From Bacteroidetes bacterium UBA7662 (GTDB lineage: Bacteria > Bacteroidota > Bacteroidia > UBA7662): a stretch of 64,000 nt of DNA. Positions 25,665 through 34,456 of this stretch are shown one piece after another (the stretch's first letter is position 1; every line of letters begins with the position of its first letter). The notes beneath the pieces are model-generated. The model saw only the letters and a list, made by a program, of their open reading frames with translations, was not told where the DNA came from and ran no database searches. The stretch spans positions 238,038 to 302,037 of the forward strand of contig DLHS01000005.1 in NCBI GenBank assembly GCA_002483345.1. Direction: 5' to 3'. A program made the translations under genes and the position numbers.

Positions 25665-26549
25665 ATGGCCAATCTGAAAGAAGTACGCATCCGGATTGCC
25701 TCGGTTATCAGCACCCAGCAGATTACCAAAGCCATGAAAATGGTTTCGGCATCCAAGCTGCGCCGTGCTACCAATGCCATTGTGCAAATCAGGCCGTACA
25801 CCGAAAAGCTCAAAGAGATTATTGATAACCTCCAGAGTAATATGGAAGGTAATATCGATCTCGCCCTGGCAGAAAAACGCCCGGTGAACAAGGTTTTAGT
25901 GGTACTGCTGACCTCCGACAAAGGATTGTGTGGTGGATTCAATAGCAACCTGATCAAAGTCGCCCGCAAACTCGTCAGCGAGAAATACGCTGAACAGGCT
26001 GCAGCCGGTAAACTGACTATCCTGGCCATCGGTAAAAAAGGCAACGATTATTTCCGCAAAACCGGTTACCAGGTGGATACCCGCCACCTCGATCTGTTTA
26101 CCCGACTCAGCTTCGAAAACAGCTCAGTGGTATCGGAAGAAATCATTTCAGGCTTCCTGGCCAAAGATTACGATCAGGTAGAAGTAGTATACAGCGAGTT
26201 CAAAAACGCGGTGGTACAATACTTCAAATCCTATCAGATGTTGCCCATTGAAGCACTGGAGGCTCCGGTAGCGGTAAAGGCTACAAAACATGACTATATT
26301 CTGGAACCCGATCAGGCTTACATTATCGAAAGCCTTATTCCAAGCTTCCTGAAGATTCAGTTCCACCGTGCCCTGCTCGATAACAATGCCTCAGAACATG
26401 GTGCCCGCATGACTTCCATGGACAAAGCCACCGAAAATGCCGGTGAACTGCTCCGCAGTCTGCGCCTCACTTACAACCGTGCCCGTCAGGCAGCCATCAC
26501 CACCGAAATCACAGAGATTGTGGGTGGTGCCGCAGCACTCGAAGGGTAA
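25665..26549 (+). CDS. atpG: F-type ATPase subunit gamma
   Basis: The 294-residue central-shaft subunit has the N-terminal MANLKEVRIRIASVISTQQITKAMK-like helix and the C-terminal helix ending TEITEIVGGAAALEG. It is the last gene of the operon. atpD and atpC are absent and must be elsewhere, as is usual in this phylum. Confidence 0.96.
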   Translation: MANLKEVRIRIASVISTQQITKAMKMVSASKLRRATNAIVQIRPYTEKLKEIIDNLQSNMEGNIDLALAEKRPVNKVLVVLLTSDKGLCGGFNSNLIKVARKLVSEKYAEQAAAGKLTILAIGKKGNDYFRKTGYQVDTRHLDLFTRLSFENSSVVSEEIISGFLAKDYDQVEVVYSEFKNAVVQYFKSYQMLPIEALEAPVAVKATKHDYILEPDQAYIIESLIPSFLKIQFHRALLDNNASEHGARMTSMDKATENAGELLRSLRLTYNRARQAAITTEITEIVGGAAALEG

Positions 26550-26571
26550 TCCAACCAAGGTTCATCCAAAA

Positions 26572-26605
26572 AAAAAAGCCCTGATCGTCAGATCAGGGCT
26601 TTTTT
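26572..26605 (+). terminator. Rho-independent terminator of the ATPase operon
   Basis: AAAAAAGCCCTGATC (26572-26586) and GATCAGGGCTTTTTT (26591-26605) form a perfect stem with a GTCA loop and a T-run. The symmetric A/T flanks let it act in both directions. Confidence 0.93.
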
Positions 26606-26758
26606 GTTCAAAACTCAATTTTATTACCGCTTCAGGATTCAGAATTACCTGCCATTCACAACAGTAAACCTGCGTTGCCAAGCAGAAAAACAGGAAAAGA
26701 CAGACACCTCCGCATCAAATCAACCCCACTCCCCATTCTTCCCTCTCCACGCTGCCTT

Positions 26759-26941
26759 CTACTCAGTAGCTTCCGGCAAACTTTTCTCGAAACGCGCCTT
26801 GTCCTGGTCGCCCTGCCTGAGTTTCTCCTGACGGATTTGCTCTTCTTTTTCAGCAGCTTTACGTTGACTGTTGCAGGCGCTGATGCTCACTACGGCAATA
26901 AAGCCGATTAACAGGACGAGCAAAGGGAAGTATCTCTTCAT
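26759..26941 (-). CDS. small lipoprotein
   Basis: The product of about 60 residues starts at ATG 26941 (MKRYFPLLVLLIGF); a start at 26962 adds seven residues. The signal ends at SISAC, followed by a charged helical tail rich in Glu, Lys, Arg and Gln (KEEQIRQEKLRQGDQDKARF). It looks like a small outer- or inner-membrane-anchored helix. The function is unknown and no operon partner overlaps it. Confidence 0.6.
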   Translation of the reverse strand: MKRYFPLLVLLIGFIAVVSISACNSQRKAAEKEEQIRQEKLRQGDQDKARFEKSLPEATE

Positions 26942-26977
26942 GGCGTTAAATTTCTTAAGCAATTTACAATTATCGTG

Positions 26978-27256
26978 CTAAAAAAGCTGCACTGTCGACC
27001 AGGCTTCTGCCGGCAATGCAAAAAGGGCCTTGGTTTTGCCCCAGACTTCTCCGAACAAGGCTGATTTGCGATAGACTTCCAGGGCTTCCGTATCTTCCCA
27101 GCGGCTGTAGGTGAAATAGACAGCGTCAGCTTTCAGCAGTTCCAGGTGGTGGCAACCCGGGAAGTTCCTGATTTTGTCGCAACTGCCAAAAAAGATGGCT
27201 TCAAAGTCTCCCGTAGCGTCGGGACGGAAAGTCATCTTAACAACTCTGGTTATCAT
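26978..27256 (-). CDS. antibiotic biosynthesis monooxygenase (ABM)-fold protein
   Basis: The 92-residue protein begins MITRVVKMTFRP and contains FPGCHHLELLKADAVYFTYSRWEDTEALEVYRKS, the ferredoxin-like pattern of ABM/YgiN proteins, with the conserved SxWED-type segment. Members act as quinol monooxygenases or stress proteins. It overlaps the upstream SAM-utilising gene by 4 bases, so the two are co-translated. The reaction is not known. Confidence 0.8.
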   Translation of the reverse strand: MITRVVKMTFRPDATGDFEAIFFGSCDKIRNFPGCHHLELLKADAVYFTYSRWEDTEALEVYRKSALFGEVWGKTKALFALPAEAWSTVQLF

Positions 27257-28035
27257 AGGATTTCGATCATGATGGCATCGTCGATACGGAGGCCCAGCAG
27301 ATCGGCGGCATTGCCGCCGTGCATGGCGATTTGCAGGAAATCGTTCTGGCCAAAAAAACCTGCAATATCACCCGGATCAACTTCTCCGAAATGGTGGACG
27401 ATTTGGGTAATGGTATCGCCACCCTTGTGGGAGCGTTTGAGGTATATGATATAATCCCGCTTGACATGTCGCTCAAAAAAGGCACGGTCGATGTTGGTGA
27501 TGACATTCCGATAGCTGTCGATGTACTGCACCCGGCCCATGAGGCGGTTTCCCTGCAGGCTGGGGAAGGTAGGCGTGAACATGGCGTAATGTTCGTCAAC
27601 CGGCCCGAAGTCTTCCGGAAGCTGGTTTTTGGATGCCAGCAGTTGAGGCAATACATGGGTGAGCAGGTCGAATCCACCTTTGTGGGTGATGGGGACTTCT
27701 ATTCTGCGGGGCTCGATGAAGGCATTGTCGGTGAGCAGGGAGCAGATGCCGTTGTCCGGCAGCAGGAAAAAATGGCTGTTATGTGCGAAAAAGAGGAAGT
27801 CACGGCTGTTGATCTGGGAGCTCGATACATCAACCAGATGCAGACTTCCGGTCGGGTAAAAGGAATAGCAATTTTTTAAAACGTAAGCCGCTTCCCGGAT
27901 GTTAAATTTGCTGATGCTATGGGTGATGTCGATCAGCTGAACCGACGGCCGCGCGGTGAGAATACTACCACGCAGCATGGCGGGATAGGGATCGTTCAGA
28001 CCATAGTCGGTCGTGAGGGTCAGGTAGTCGATCAA
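27253..28035 (-). CDS. SAM hydroxide adenosyltransferase (DUF62, chlorinase/fluorinase fold)
   Basis: The 260-residue protein opens MIDYLTLTTDYGLNDPYPAMLRG, with the Asp-rich motif that binds the ribose of S-adenosylmethionine, and continues with LIDITHSISKFNIREAAYVL. This is the SAM-dependent chlorinase/fluorinase superfamily. Most non-halogenating members hydrolyse SAM to adenosine and methionine. The segment LVDVSSSQINSRDFLFF occupies the core, and the C-terminal domain ends near GGNAADLLGLRIDDAI. A TAAATTTG promoter element lies 22 bases upstream, and the ABM gene follows with a 4-base overlap. Confidence 0.9.
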   Translation of the reverse strand: MIDYLTLTTDYGLNDPYPAMLRGSILTARPSVQLIDITHSISKFNIREAAYVLKNCYSFYPTGSLHLVDVSSSQINSRDFLFFAHNSHFFLLPDNGICSLLTDNAFIEPRRIEVPITHKGGFDLLTHVLPQLLASKNQLPEDFGPVDEHYAMFTPTFPSLQGNRLMGRVQYIDSYRNVITNIDRAFFERHVKRDYIIYLKRSHKGGDTITQIVHHFGEVDPGDIAGFFGQNDFLQIAMHGGNAADLLGLRIDDAIMIEIL

Positions 28036-28057
28036 CGCGCAGCCATTAGATTCAACG

Positions 28058-28065
28058 CAAATTTA
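28058..28065 (-). promoter_or_regulatory. TAnnTTTG promoter element of the SAM-hydrolase gene
   Basis: The minus strand reads TAAATTTG, matching the -7 consensus, 22 bases upstream of the ATG at 28035. It lies in the 46-base gap shared with the divergent phoH gene. Confidence 0.5.
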
Positions 28066-28081
28066 GTTAAATCCACAACGA

Positions 28082-29047
28082 TTGATCGATTTTAGCTTTA
28101 AGTTGGAAGGTATTGACCCCCTGGCCTTTTTTGGCGCCAACAACAACCGCTTTAAAAGCCTTAAAACCGCTTTTCCGGAACTCAGGTTTACCTCACGCGG
28201 CGACCATTTTCAGGTAGCAGGGGAGGCTGTGCAGGTAGAAGCCTTTCAGGAGAAGTTTCAGAAGATAGTGGTGCATTTCGAACGCTTCCGGAGTATCAGC
28301 GACGAAGATTTTGCCATGCTGCTGCTCGACAACGACCAGCCCCGCTTTGGTCACCTGGGTCAGGACGACCCCATCGTATTCGGTCCCAACGGGTTGGTTG
28401 TCAAAGCGCGTACCCATAACCAGAAGATGCTGGTGGATGCCTCTCTGCAGAACGACATTGTTTTTGCCGTAGGCCCTGCCGGTTCGGGTAAAACCTACAC
28501 AGCGGTGGCGTTGGCGGTAAGAGCCCTGAAAAACAGGGAGGTCAAAAAAATCATCCTCACCCGACCGGCGGTAGAAGCCGGCGAAAACCTGGGTTTTTTA
28601 CCTGGTGACCTCAAAGAAAAAATAGACCCTTACCTGCGGCCTCTTTACGACGCGCTGGAAGATATGCTGCCACCCGCCAAGCTTGCCGGTTACATCGAAA
28701 ACCATATCATAGAGATAGCACCGCTGGCCTTCATGCGTGGCAGAACCCTCGACCGGGCTTTTGTGATACTCGATGAGGCACAGAACTGTACCGAGATGCA
28801 GGTGAAAATGTTCCTTACCCGCATGGGGCCCACCGCCAAGTTTATCATTACCGGTGATCTGACCCAGATAGACCTCCCCCGCCACCAGCGCAGCGGACTG
28901 CCACAGGCGTTGCGCTACCTCAAAGGGGTGGAAGGCATTTCTACCATCTACCTCACAGCCGACGATGTGGTACGTCACAAACTGGTAAAAGCCATTATCA
29001 AAGCCTACGACCGCAACGAATCAGACCTTAAAACAGACCCCCAATAA
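28082..29047 (+). CDS. PhoH family ATPase
   Basis: The 321-residue cytoplasmic protein uses a TTG start at 28082. Walker A is GPAGSGKT (131-138), and Walker B lies in DRAFVILDEAQNCTEMQ. The N-terminal region is the usual PhoH-like extension. PhoH proteins are nucleotide hydrolases implicated in RNA metabolism; the precise role is unsettled. It is followed one base later by purC. Confidence 0.92.
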   Translation: MIDFSFKLEGIDPLAFFGANNNRFKSLKTAFPELRFTSRGDHFQVAGEAVQVEAFQEKFQKIVVHFERFRSISDEDFAMLLLDNDQPRFGHLGQDDPIVFGPNGLVVKARTHNQKMLVDASLQNDIVFAVGPAGSGKTYTAVALAVRALKNREVKKIILTRPAVEAGENLGFLPGDLKEKIDPYLRPLYDALEDMLPPAKLAGYIENHIIEIAPLAFMRGRTLDRAFVILDEAQNCTEMQVKMFLTRMGPTAKFIITGDLTQIDLPRHQRSGLPQALRYLKGVEGISTIYLTADDVVRHKLVKAIIKAYDRNESDLKTDPQ

Positions 29048-29048
29048 T

Positions 29049-29996
29049 ATGGCACTCGCACGTACCGACTTCCAGTTCCCCGGCCAGACCGCCGTTTATC
29101 ACGGCAAGGTGAGGGATGTATATGAAATTGACCAGAAACTGCTCGTGATGGTTGCCAGCGACCGTATTTCTGCTTTTGACGTCATACTACCCCGCCCGAT
29201 TCCCTACAAAGGCCAGGTATTGAATCAGACCGCGGCTCATTTCCTGAAAGCCACTGCTGATATTGTGCCCAACTGGCTCATCAGCACACCTGATCCGAAT
29301 GTAGCCATCGGCAAAAAGGCACAGGCGTTTCCGGTAGAGATGGTGATCCGGGGTTACCTGGCAGGCCATGCCTGGCGGGAATACCGTGCCGGCAAACGCA
29401 GCGTTTGTGGCGTCTCCCTGCCAGACGGATTGCGGGAAAATGACCGGCTGCCTGTTCCTGTCATTACCCCCTCCACCAAGGCGCAGGAAGGACATGATCT
29501 TGATATCTCGCGGGAAGAGATCATCGCTCAGGGGCTTGTTTCTGAGGAACATTATCTGCAACTGGAAGCATATACCCGTCGCCTTTTTGCCAGAGGGACA
29601 GAAATGGCAGCAGCGAAAGGACTCATTCTGGTGGATACAAAATATGAATTTGGCTTGTACGAAGGCGAGCCAATCCTGATTGACGAAATACATACTCCGG
29701 ACTCATCCCGTTACTTTTACGCGGAAGGGTATGCAGCGCGTCAGGAAGCCGGGGAACCACAGCGACAGCTTTCCAAAGAGTTTGTACGCCAGTGGCTCAT
29801 AGAAAATGGTTTTCAGGGCAAAGAAGGAGAGCAGGTACCTGAGATGAACGATGCCTGGCTGGAAGAAATAAGTCATCGGTACATAGAGCTCTTTGAACAC
29901 ATTACCGGAAGTACTTTCATTAAGTCGCCGATTGATAAAATGAATCAGCGCATAGAAACTGCTGTAGTTGGCGCACTTCTTGATTTACGCCTCTGA
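29049..29996 (+). CDS. purC: SAICAR synthetase (phosphoribosylaminoimidazole-succinocarboxamide synthase)
   Basis: The 315-residue enzyme joins CAIR to aspartate in purine biosynthesis using ATP. Recognised segments are YHGKVRDVYEID (nucleotide loop), VASDRISAFDV, VIRGYLAGHAWREY and LILVDTKYEFGL with DEIHTPDSSRY. Its length is of the longer type seen in Bacteroidetes and eukaryotes. It sits one base after phoH and is probably co-transcribed. Confidence 0.97.
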   Translation: MALARTDFQFPGQTAVYHGKVRDVYEIDQKLLVMVASDRISAFDVILPRPIPYKGQVLNQTAAHFLKATADIVPNWLISTPDPNVAIGKKAQAFPVEMVIRGYLAGHAWREYRAGKRSVCGVSLPDGLRENDRLPVPVITPSTKAQEGHDLDISREEIIAQGLVSEEHYLQLEAYTRRLFARGTEMAAAKGLILVDTKYEFGLYEGEPILIDEIHTPDSSRYFYAEGYAARQEAGEPQRQLSKEFVRQWLIENGFQGKEGEQVPEMNDAWLEEISHRYIELFEHITGSTFIKSPIDKMNQRIETAVVGALLDLRL

Positions 29997-30013
29997 GAAA
30001 CGCTATTATTACT

Positions 30014-30021
30014 TACTTTTG
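30014..30021 (+). promoter_or_regulatory. TAnnTTTG promoter element of the STAS gene
   Basis: TACTTTTG matches the -7 consensus and lies 14 bases before the ATG at 30036, giving a very short leader. Confidence 0.5.
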
Positions 30022-30035
30022 AACAAACCCTACGC

Positions 30036-30380
30036 ATGAAACTGTTACTCGACAAACAAGAAAAATATACCCTGGTTCGCCTGGAAGAAGATAAACTAGA
30101 TTCTGTCATCTCCCCTCAATTGAAATCGGAACTTGTCTTTCTGAATTCTGAAGGTGTTCAGAATATCATCTTCGATCTGGAAGCGGTTAAGTATGCCGAT
30201 TCGTCAGGTTTGAGTGCCATTTTGGTAGGGAACAGGATATGCCAGGCGGCAGAAGGCACATTTGTCATCGCCCGTGCCAATACCTCTATCCGCAAGCTGA
30301 TTGAAATTTCCCAGCTGGAAAGTATCCTCAAAATGACATCCTCTGTTGAAGAGAGTGTTGCCCTCATCACAGGCGAATAA
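30036..30380 (+). CDS. STAS-domain protein (anti-sigma factor antagonist like)
   Basis: The 114-residue cytoplasmic protein is a single STAS domain. Residues near 52-60 read YADSSGLSAIL, with the conserved phosphorylatable Ser of SpoIIAA-like antagonists (DSSG). No anti-sigma kinase gene lies nearby, so its partner must be elsewhere. A terminator follows at 30437-30471. Confidence 0.88.
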   Translation: MKLLLDKQEKYTLVRLEEDKLDSVISPQLKSELVFLNSEGVQNIIFDLEAVKYADSSGLSAILVGNRICQAAEGTFVIARANTSIRKLIEISQLESILKMTSSVEESVALITGE

Positions 30381-30436
30381 GCTGTCAGGATTATCCAACA
30401 AACCACCTCTGCCAGAAAAGAAGGCGGGTGTAAGTC

Positions 30437-30471
30437 AAAAGGCTGTCTCTTCAGGAGGCAGCTTTTTTTTT
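30437..30471 (+). terminator. Rho-independent terminator of the STAS gene
   Basis: AAAAGGCTGTCTC and GGAGGCAGCTTTT form a stem with one bulge and a TTCA loop, followed by a long T-run (30463-30471). Confidence 0.75.
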
Positions 30472-30496
30472 CTCCGCCGTCGCAATGCCCTGATAC

Positions 30497-30530
30497 AAAA
30501 AAAACCGTTCTGCCTCCCGGCAAAACGGTT
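30497..30530 (-). terminator. terminator of the T9SS cargo gene 30577-32091
   Basis: AACCGTTCTGCC (30503-30514) pairs with GGCAAAACGGTT (30519-30530) with one mismatch. On the minus strand a run of eight T follows (30497-30504). Confidence 0.8.
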
Positions 30531-30576
30531 AACCGTGTCAATAATAACCGGCGTGTCGCACCGGCTATGCTTTAAA

Positions 30577-32091
30577 TCAGTTTTTGAGAATGCGGAGACT
30601 GCCGATTTCGTTGGCTGATTGTATCTGAAGGATGTAAAGACCATCCGGGAAATTGCCTAAGTCGATCACCCCGCTGTAGGAAACAGGCTGACTCAGTGTT
30701 TCATCATAAACTTTTTGGCCTTGCAAATTACTCAGGGTGATACGGTCTATTTTTTTATCGGCAGGGATCTGCAGATTAAGGAACTGGCTGACGGGGTTAG
30801 GGAAAGCCTTGATGTCGAGCTGGTTCAGGGTCCGGACGGCCAGTGTGGCACCCGGATAGAAATAGCTCATTTTATCGTATTGCTCCCAGTTACCGTTGCC
30901 GGTGTTCAGTATAGCACCTTCGATGCTGTTTACCCTTTGGAGGGCATCAAAAAAATAGGTATACCGAAAACCATAAGACACGCTCCACTGTCCACCTGCA
31001 TATTCTGACATGGTTTCACCGGTATAGAAACCTGCGGGGTCATAGCGGAAGGCCTGTTCCGTGACAGGTACTTCTGCCCCCAGACTGCTGTCGAATCCGA
31101 ATTGCTCAATCTTAATCACTTTGTATTGAGCATTATATCTGTAATTATATTTTTCGAACATCTCCCAACGGCCATCAAAACGTTCTTCCTTGATGCTCAT
31201 CACCTGGCCATGCTGGATGTTCGACAGCACCCGGCTGTAGGGCAGGATATTTCCGTTTTCCATGTATTCTGCCACATAGGCAGTGGGTTGAGTCAGGCGC
31301 AGACTGGTTTCCCGGATTGCCTGCAATCCCTCATTGAGCGGAGCCATATTCGATAGCACATCTTCCCAGCGGTTCCAGCCGAAACCCCACTCCAGGTGAG
31401 AGATTATCATGGGACCAGACCATAAGCCGGTACCGGCATCAAATTCGAATTGATTAAAGGCAATCGGATGTCCCTGCGGATTATATTCAATATTCTGAAG
31501 GGTAGTTATGGGTGTCCATTGAGTGTTTCCGCCGGATCCGAAACCGATGAGCAGACTGACAGAAGTGGCTTCGGAGCCTACATAGCCGTAAACCAGCGAG
31601 TCTCCTCCGAATGCCTGCAGATTACCTTGCGGATCCCACGATGAGAAAGAAGTAGAAGTACGGTTTCCCTTGGAGTCATATCGGTATTCAACCGACATTT
31701 CTTCCTGAAACTGGGTGCCGTTCGCAATTTTGAAACTCTGGCGGTACAGTTTTCCCTGGGAATAACTCATCTCGAATTTGGAAGTATAGCTGCTGCTCCC
31801 CGAAAGCGGATCATAATTGAGAACTTCTGAAATACGCCCGCTGCCATCGTAGATGAGTTTGCTGTAACGGAAATCAAACCATTGACCGCTGTTCCAGCTC
31901 ATGAAAACAACGCTGTCGACAAGCGTATTGCTTCTTGCCTGCTGCAGTGATTGTGCATATAGTTTTTGCATGCGGAGCAGTGCCGGATGCGGCATGCTTT
32001 GAGGAAGTAATTTTGGTTGTGAAGCAGCGACGGCTGCAGTGCTGCCAAGTGCCAGACAGGCACTCAGTAATGTGAAGAAAAAGCGTTTCAT
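30577..32091 (-). CDS. secreted T9SS type A sorting-domain protein
   Basis: The 504-residue protein has a signal peptide (MKRFFFTLLSACLALGSTAAVAA) and a long beta-rich middle with YD-like strands (VEYRYDSKGNRTSTSFSSWDPQG, FRYDPAGFYTGETMSEY). It ends in a T9SS type A domain (KAFPNPVSQFLNLQIP, ITLSNLQGQKVYDE, LPDGLYILQI-like strand and terminal KN). It should be exported and anchored on the cell surface or released. No enzymatic motif is recognised. It has its own terminator, so it is probably monocistronic. Confidence 0.88.
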   Translation of the reverse strand: MKRFFFTLLSACLALGSTAAVAASQPKLLPQSMPHPALLRMQKLYAQSLQQARSNTLVDSVVFMSWNSGQWFDFRYSKLIYDGSGRISEVLNYDPLSGSSSYTSKFEMSYSQGKLYRQSFKIANGTQFQEEMSVEYRYDSKGNRTSTSFSSWDPQGNLQAFGGDSLVYGYVGSEATSVSLLIGFGSGGNTQWTPITTLQNIEYNPQGHPIAFNQFEFDAGTGLWSGPMIISHLEWGFGWNRWEDVLSNMAPLNEGLQAIRETSLRLTQPTAYVAEYMENGNILPYSRVLSNIQHGQVMSIKEERFDGRWEMFEKYNYRYNAQYKVIKIEQFGFDSSLGAEVPVTEQAFRYDPAGFYTGETMSEYAGGQWSVSYGFRYTYFFDALQRVNSIEGAILNTGNGNWEQYDKMSYFYPGATLAVRTLNQLDIKAFPNPVSQFLNLQIPADKKIDRITLSNLQGQKVYDETLSQPVSYSGVIDLGNFPDGLYILQIQSANEIGSLRILKN

Positions 32092-32220
32092 TTGGATAAG
32101 TTGGGGTTAAATAATATGCTTGAACGCGAAGTTTGTACCGCGATTTGCTTTTGAGATCAGCTTGTCGTAAGATGTTAAATCTTGTCGGACAAGGTGGAGA
32201 GTCGGTGATTATACTGTGAC

Positions 32221-32249
32221 AAAAGAAACGCCGGTCGATAAACCGGCGT
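32221..32249 (-). terminator. terminator of the 32254-32793 gene
   Basis: ACGCCGGT (32228-32235) pairs with ACCGGCGT (32242-32249). On the minus strand the stem is followed by a T-rich stretch (TTTCTTTT). Confidence 0.75.
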
Positions 32250-32253
32250 GATT

Positions 32254-32793
32254 TTACCTTTTTGTAAAGGGTAGTGTGGCATTTTCGTTACCAGCCACCA
32301 CCTGCACGAGGTAGGTGCCCGGGAGGAGTTGTTGAACGGGGACTTCCAGATCGCCCAGACCGGCATAGGCCAGTTTAAATTCCATCATCTTTTCACCTTG
32401 CAGGTTAAAGATGGCGATCTGCTGAGGTCGTTTGGTTTTATCCCAGCTCAGGCGGAGGCTGTTGCTAACCTTTTTCTGGCCGAGTTCGAGCTTCAGGGTA
32501 TTGTAGAAGCGGGGAGCCTCGTTCAGGTCTTCTGCCGGTTTGTCAGCTTCCAGGACCAGGCAACTGTCGGCATCGGCCTTGTGTTTGTCTTTGAACCAGT
32601 TGGCAGGCCAGGCCATTTTGCCGATGTGGGCAAGGTGCTGCCATTTTTCCTGTAGGCTAAGCCAGCTGGTTTCTTTTCTGGAAGCTATTTCAATAGTGTC
32701 GGTGGTGGCCGGACTGCTTTTGGGAGTCATCATGGCTTTGCTTTGGCCGAGGCTCATCACGAGTAACAGGGCGGTGAGAAGGTGCGTTTTCAT
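32254..32793 (-). CDS. secreted protein with T9SS type A-like C-terminus
   Basis: The 179-residue protein has a signal peptide (MKTHLLTALLLVMSLGQSKA). The C-terminal 75 residues resemble a T9SS sorting domain (SLRLSWDKTKRPQQIAIFNL, MMEFKLAYAGLGDLEVPVQQL, LPGTYLVQVVAGN), ending with Lys-Arg as is usual. The mature part before it is short and charged, so little cargo is present. The function is unknown. Confidence 0.78.
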   Translation of the reverse strand: MKTHLLTALLLVMSLGQSKAMMTPKSSPATTDTIEIASRKETSWLSLQEKWQHLAHIGKMAWPANWFKDKHKADADSCLVLEADKPAEDLNEAPRFYNTLKLELGQKKVSNSLRLSWDKTKRPQQIAIFNLQGEKMMEFKLAYAGLGDLEVPVQQLLPGTYLVQVVAGNENATLPFTKR

Positions 32794-33135
32794 GTTGTTT
32801 AAGTTATGGCGTTTCGCCGGGTCGGTAGGGTTGATGTCTCTTCTTTACCAAGCTTGTGCCAAATCGGATTACCCCCCGTTTATTCAGCCCGATGTGTCTG
32901 TGTTTAGGAAGAAAAACGAATTCAAGGGCAGAAAAATCAGTGCTTTTAAATGCCAAAAACCTTCAATAAAGCTCAAAAACAAATCATTCCGGAAAATCAT
33001 ACAGTCCGGACGATTGAAAACGAAAAAGGTTTAACGCGTGTCTTATTTTTTAGACATTTATGACATGCAGCAAAATCCGGAACATGAAAAAGCCGGCCCG
33101 TAGAAGGAGCCGGCCGACGTAAAGTAAGATGGTTT
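32794..33135. other. intergenic region with glyA terminator
   Basis: This 342-base interval upstream of the 32254-32793 gene is A-rich and holds the glyA terminator at its right end. I see no gene, repeat or clear promoter in it. Confidence 0.6.
33087..33115 (-). terminator. Rho-independent terminator of glyA
   Basis: GCCGGC (33092-33097) pairs with GCCGGC (33109-33114) around an 11-base loop. On the minus strand it is followed by five T. Confidence 0.75.
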
Positions 33136-34404
33136 TCAGGCATACAGCGGAAACCGCTTCATCAAGGCATTCACCTCTTGGCGAACGGCAGCCAGGTTGG
33201 CTTCATCCTCCGGCGCTTGTATGACGCGGTCGATGAGTTCAACAACCTGTTCCATTTCGGAAGCTTTCATGCCCCTGGTGGTGATGGCAGCGGTACCTAC
33301 CCGTATGCCGCTGGTGACAAACGGCGATTTGTCATCGAAAGGCACCATGTTTTTGTTCACGGTGATGTCGGCTTTTACAAGCGCGTTTTCTGCGAGTTTG
33401 CCGGTTACGTTTTTAGAACGAAGGTCAATCAGCATGAGGTGGTTGTCGGTACCCCCTGAAATGATGTGGTAGCCCCGTTTCACGAAGGCTGCGGCCATGG
33501 CCTGGGCATTTTCAATTACCTGACCGCAATAGGCCTTGTAGGCAGGCGTGAGGGCCTCTCCAAAAGCTATGGCTTTGGCTGCAATGATATGTTCGAGCGG
33601 ACCACCTTGCGTACCCGGAAATACAGCCGCATCCAGCAAAGCCGACATCATTTTGACTTCTCCTTTGGGGGTAGTATGGCCCCACGGATTCGGGAAATCC
33701 TGTCCCATCAGAATCAGACCACCACGGGTTCCGCGCAGTGTTTTATGTGTGGTGGTTGTAATAATATGGCAATGGGGCACCGGATTGTTCAGGTAACCGG
33801 TGGCTATAAGACCGGATGGATGCGAAATGTCTGCCAGCAATAAGGCGCCAACCGAATCGGCGATTTTGCGGAGACGGGCATAATCCCAGTCGCGTGAATA
33901 GGCAGAGGCGCCGCAGATGAGGAGTTTGGGTTTTACTTCTTTGGCTTTGGCTTCCACCTTGTCCCAGTCGATGAGGCCGGTTTCGCGCTCCACCCCATAA
34001 AAATGAGGTTTGTAGAGTTTGCCGCTGAAGTTTACGGGCGAGCCGTGTGTAAGGTGCCCCCCATGACTGAGGTCAAAACCCAGGATATCATCTCCCGGTT
34101 GCAAAACAGCCAGCATGACAGCAGCATTGGCCTGCGCACCGGAATGGGGTTGTACGTTGGCCCAGGCCGCACCGAACAGTTGTTTAGCCCGGTCGATGGC
34201 GATCTGTTCTACCTGATCCACTACTTCACAGCCACCATAATACCGCTTGCCGGGCAAACCTTCAGCATATTTATTGGTAAGTACTGAGCCGGCGGCTTCC
34301 ATGACCTGACGGCTGACAAAATTTTCAGAGGCAATCAGCTCCAGACCATGTTCCTGACGTTGGCCTTCCTGATCGATGAGATTAAAAATGAGGGTATCAC
34401 GCAT
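33136..34404 (-). CDS. glyA: serine hydroxymethyltransferase
   Basis: The 422-residue PLP enzyme interconverts serine and glycine with tetrahydrofolate and supplies one-carbon units. The PLP lysine lies in TTTHKTLRGTRGG; other typical blocks are LIASENFVSRQV, YAEGLPGKRYYGGCE and NVQPHSGAQANAAV. Length is normal. A TAACTTTG element ends 4 bases before the ATG, implying a leaderless or near-leaderless mRNA. Confidence 0.98.
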   Translation of the reverse strand: MRDTLIFNLIDQEGQRQEHGLELIASENFVSRQVMEAAGSVLTNKYAEGLPGKRYYGGCEVVDQVEQIAIDRAKQLFGAAWANVQPHSGAQANAAVMLAVLQPGDDILGFDLSHGGHLTHGSPVNFSGKLYKPHFYGVERETGLIDWDKVEAKAKEVKPKLLICGASAYSRDWDYARLRKIADSVGALLLADISHPSGLIATGYLNNPVPHCHIITTTTHKTLRGTRGGLILMGQDFPNPWGHTTPKGEVKMMSALLDAAVFPGTQGGPLEHIIAAKAIAFGEALTPAYKAYCGQVIENAQAMAAAFVKRGYHIISGGTDNHLMLIDLRSKNVTGKLAENALVKADITVNKNMVPFDDKSPFVTSGIRVGTAAITTRGMKASEMEQVVELIDRVIQAPEDEANLAAVRQEVNALMKRFPLYA

Positions 34405-34408
34405 GGCC

Positions 34409-34416
34409 CAAAGTTA
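34409..34416 (-). promoter_or_regulatory. TAnnTTTG promoter element of glyA
   Basis: The minus strand reads TAACTTTG, ending only 4 bases before the glyA ATG. Transcription from it would begin at or within the first codons. Confidence 0.5.
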
Positions 34417-34456
34417 AAACTTAGGGGCATTCCGTTGACGAAAGCAGGGAATTATT

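Noticed and set aside
26550..26758. Search for atpD and atpC after atpG
   Set aside because: A strong terminator follows atpG and neither gene is present; in Bacteroidetes they commonly lie elsewhere, so this is not a deletion.
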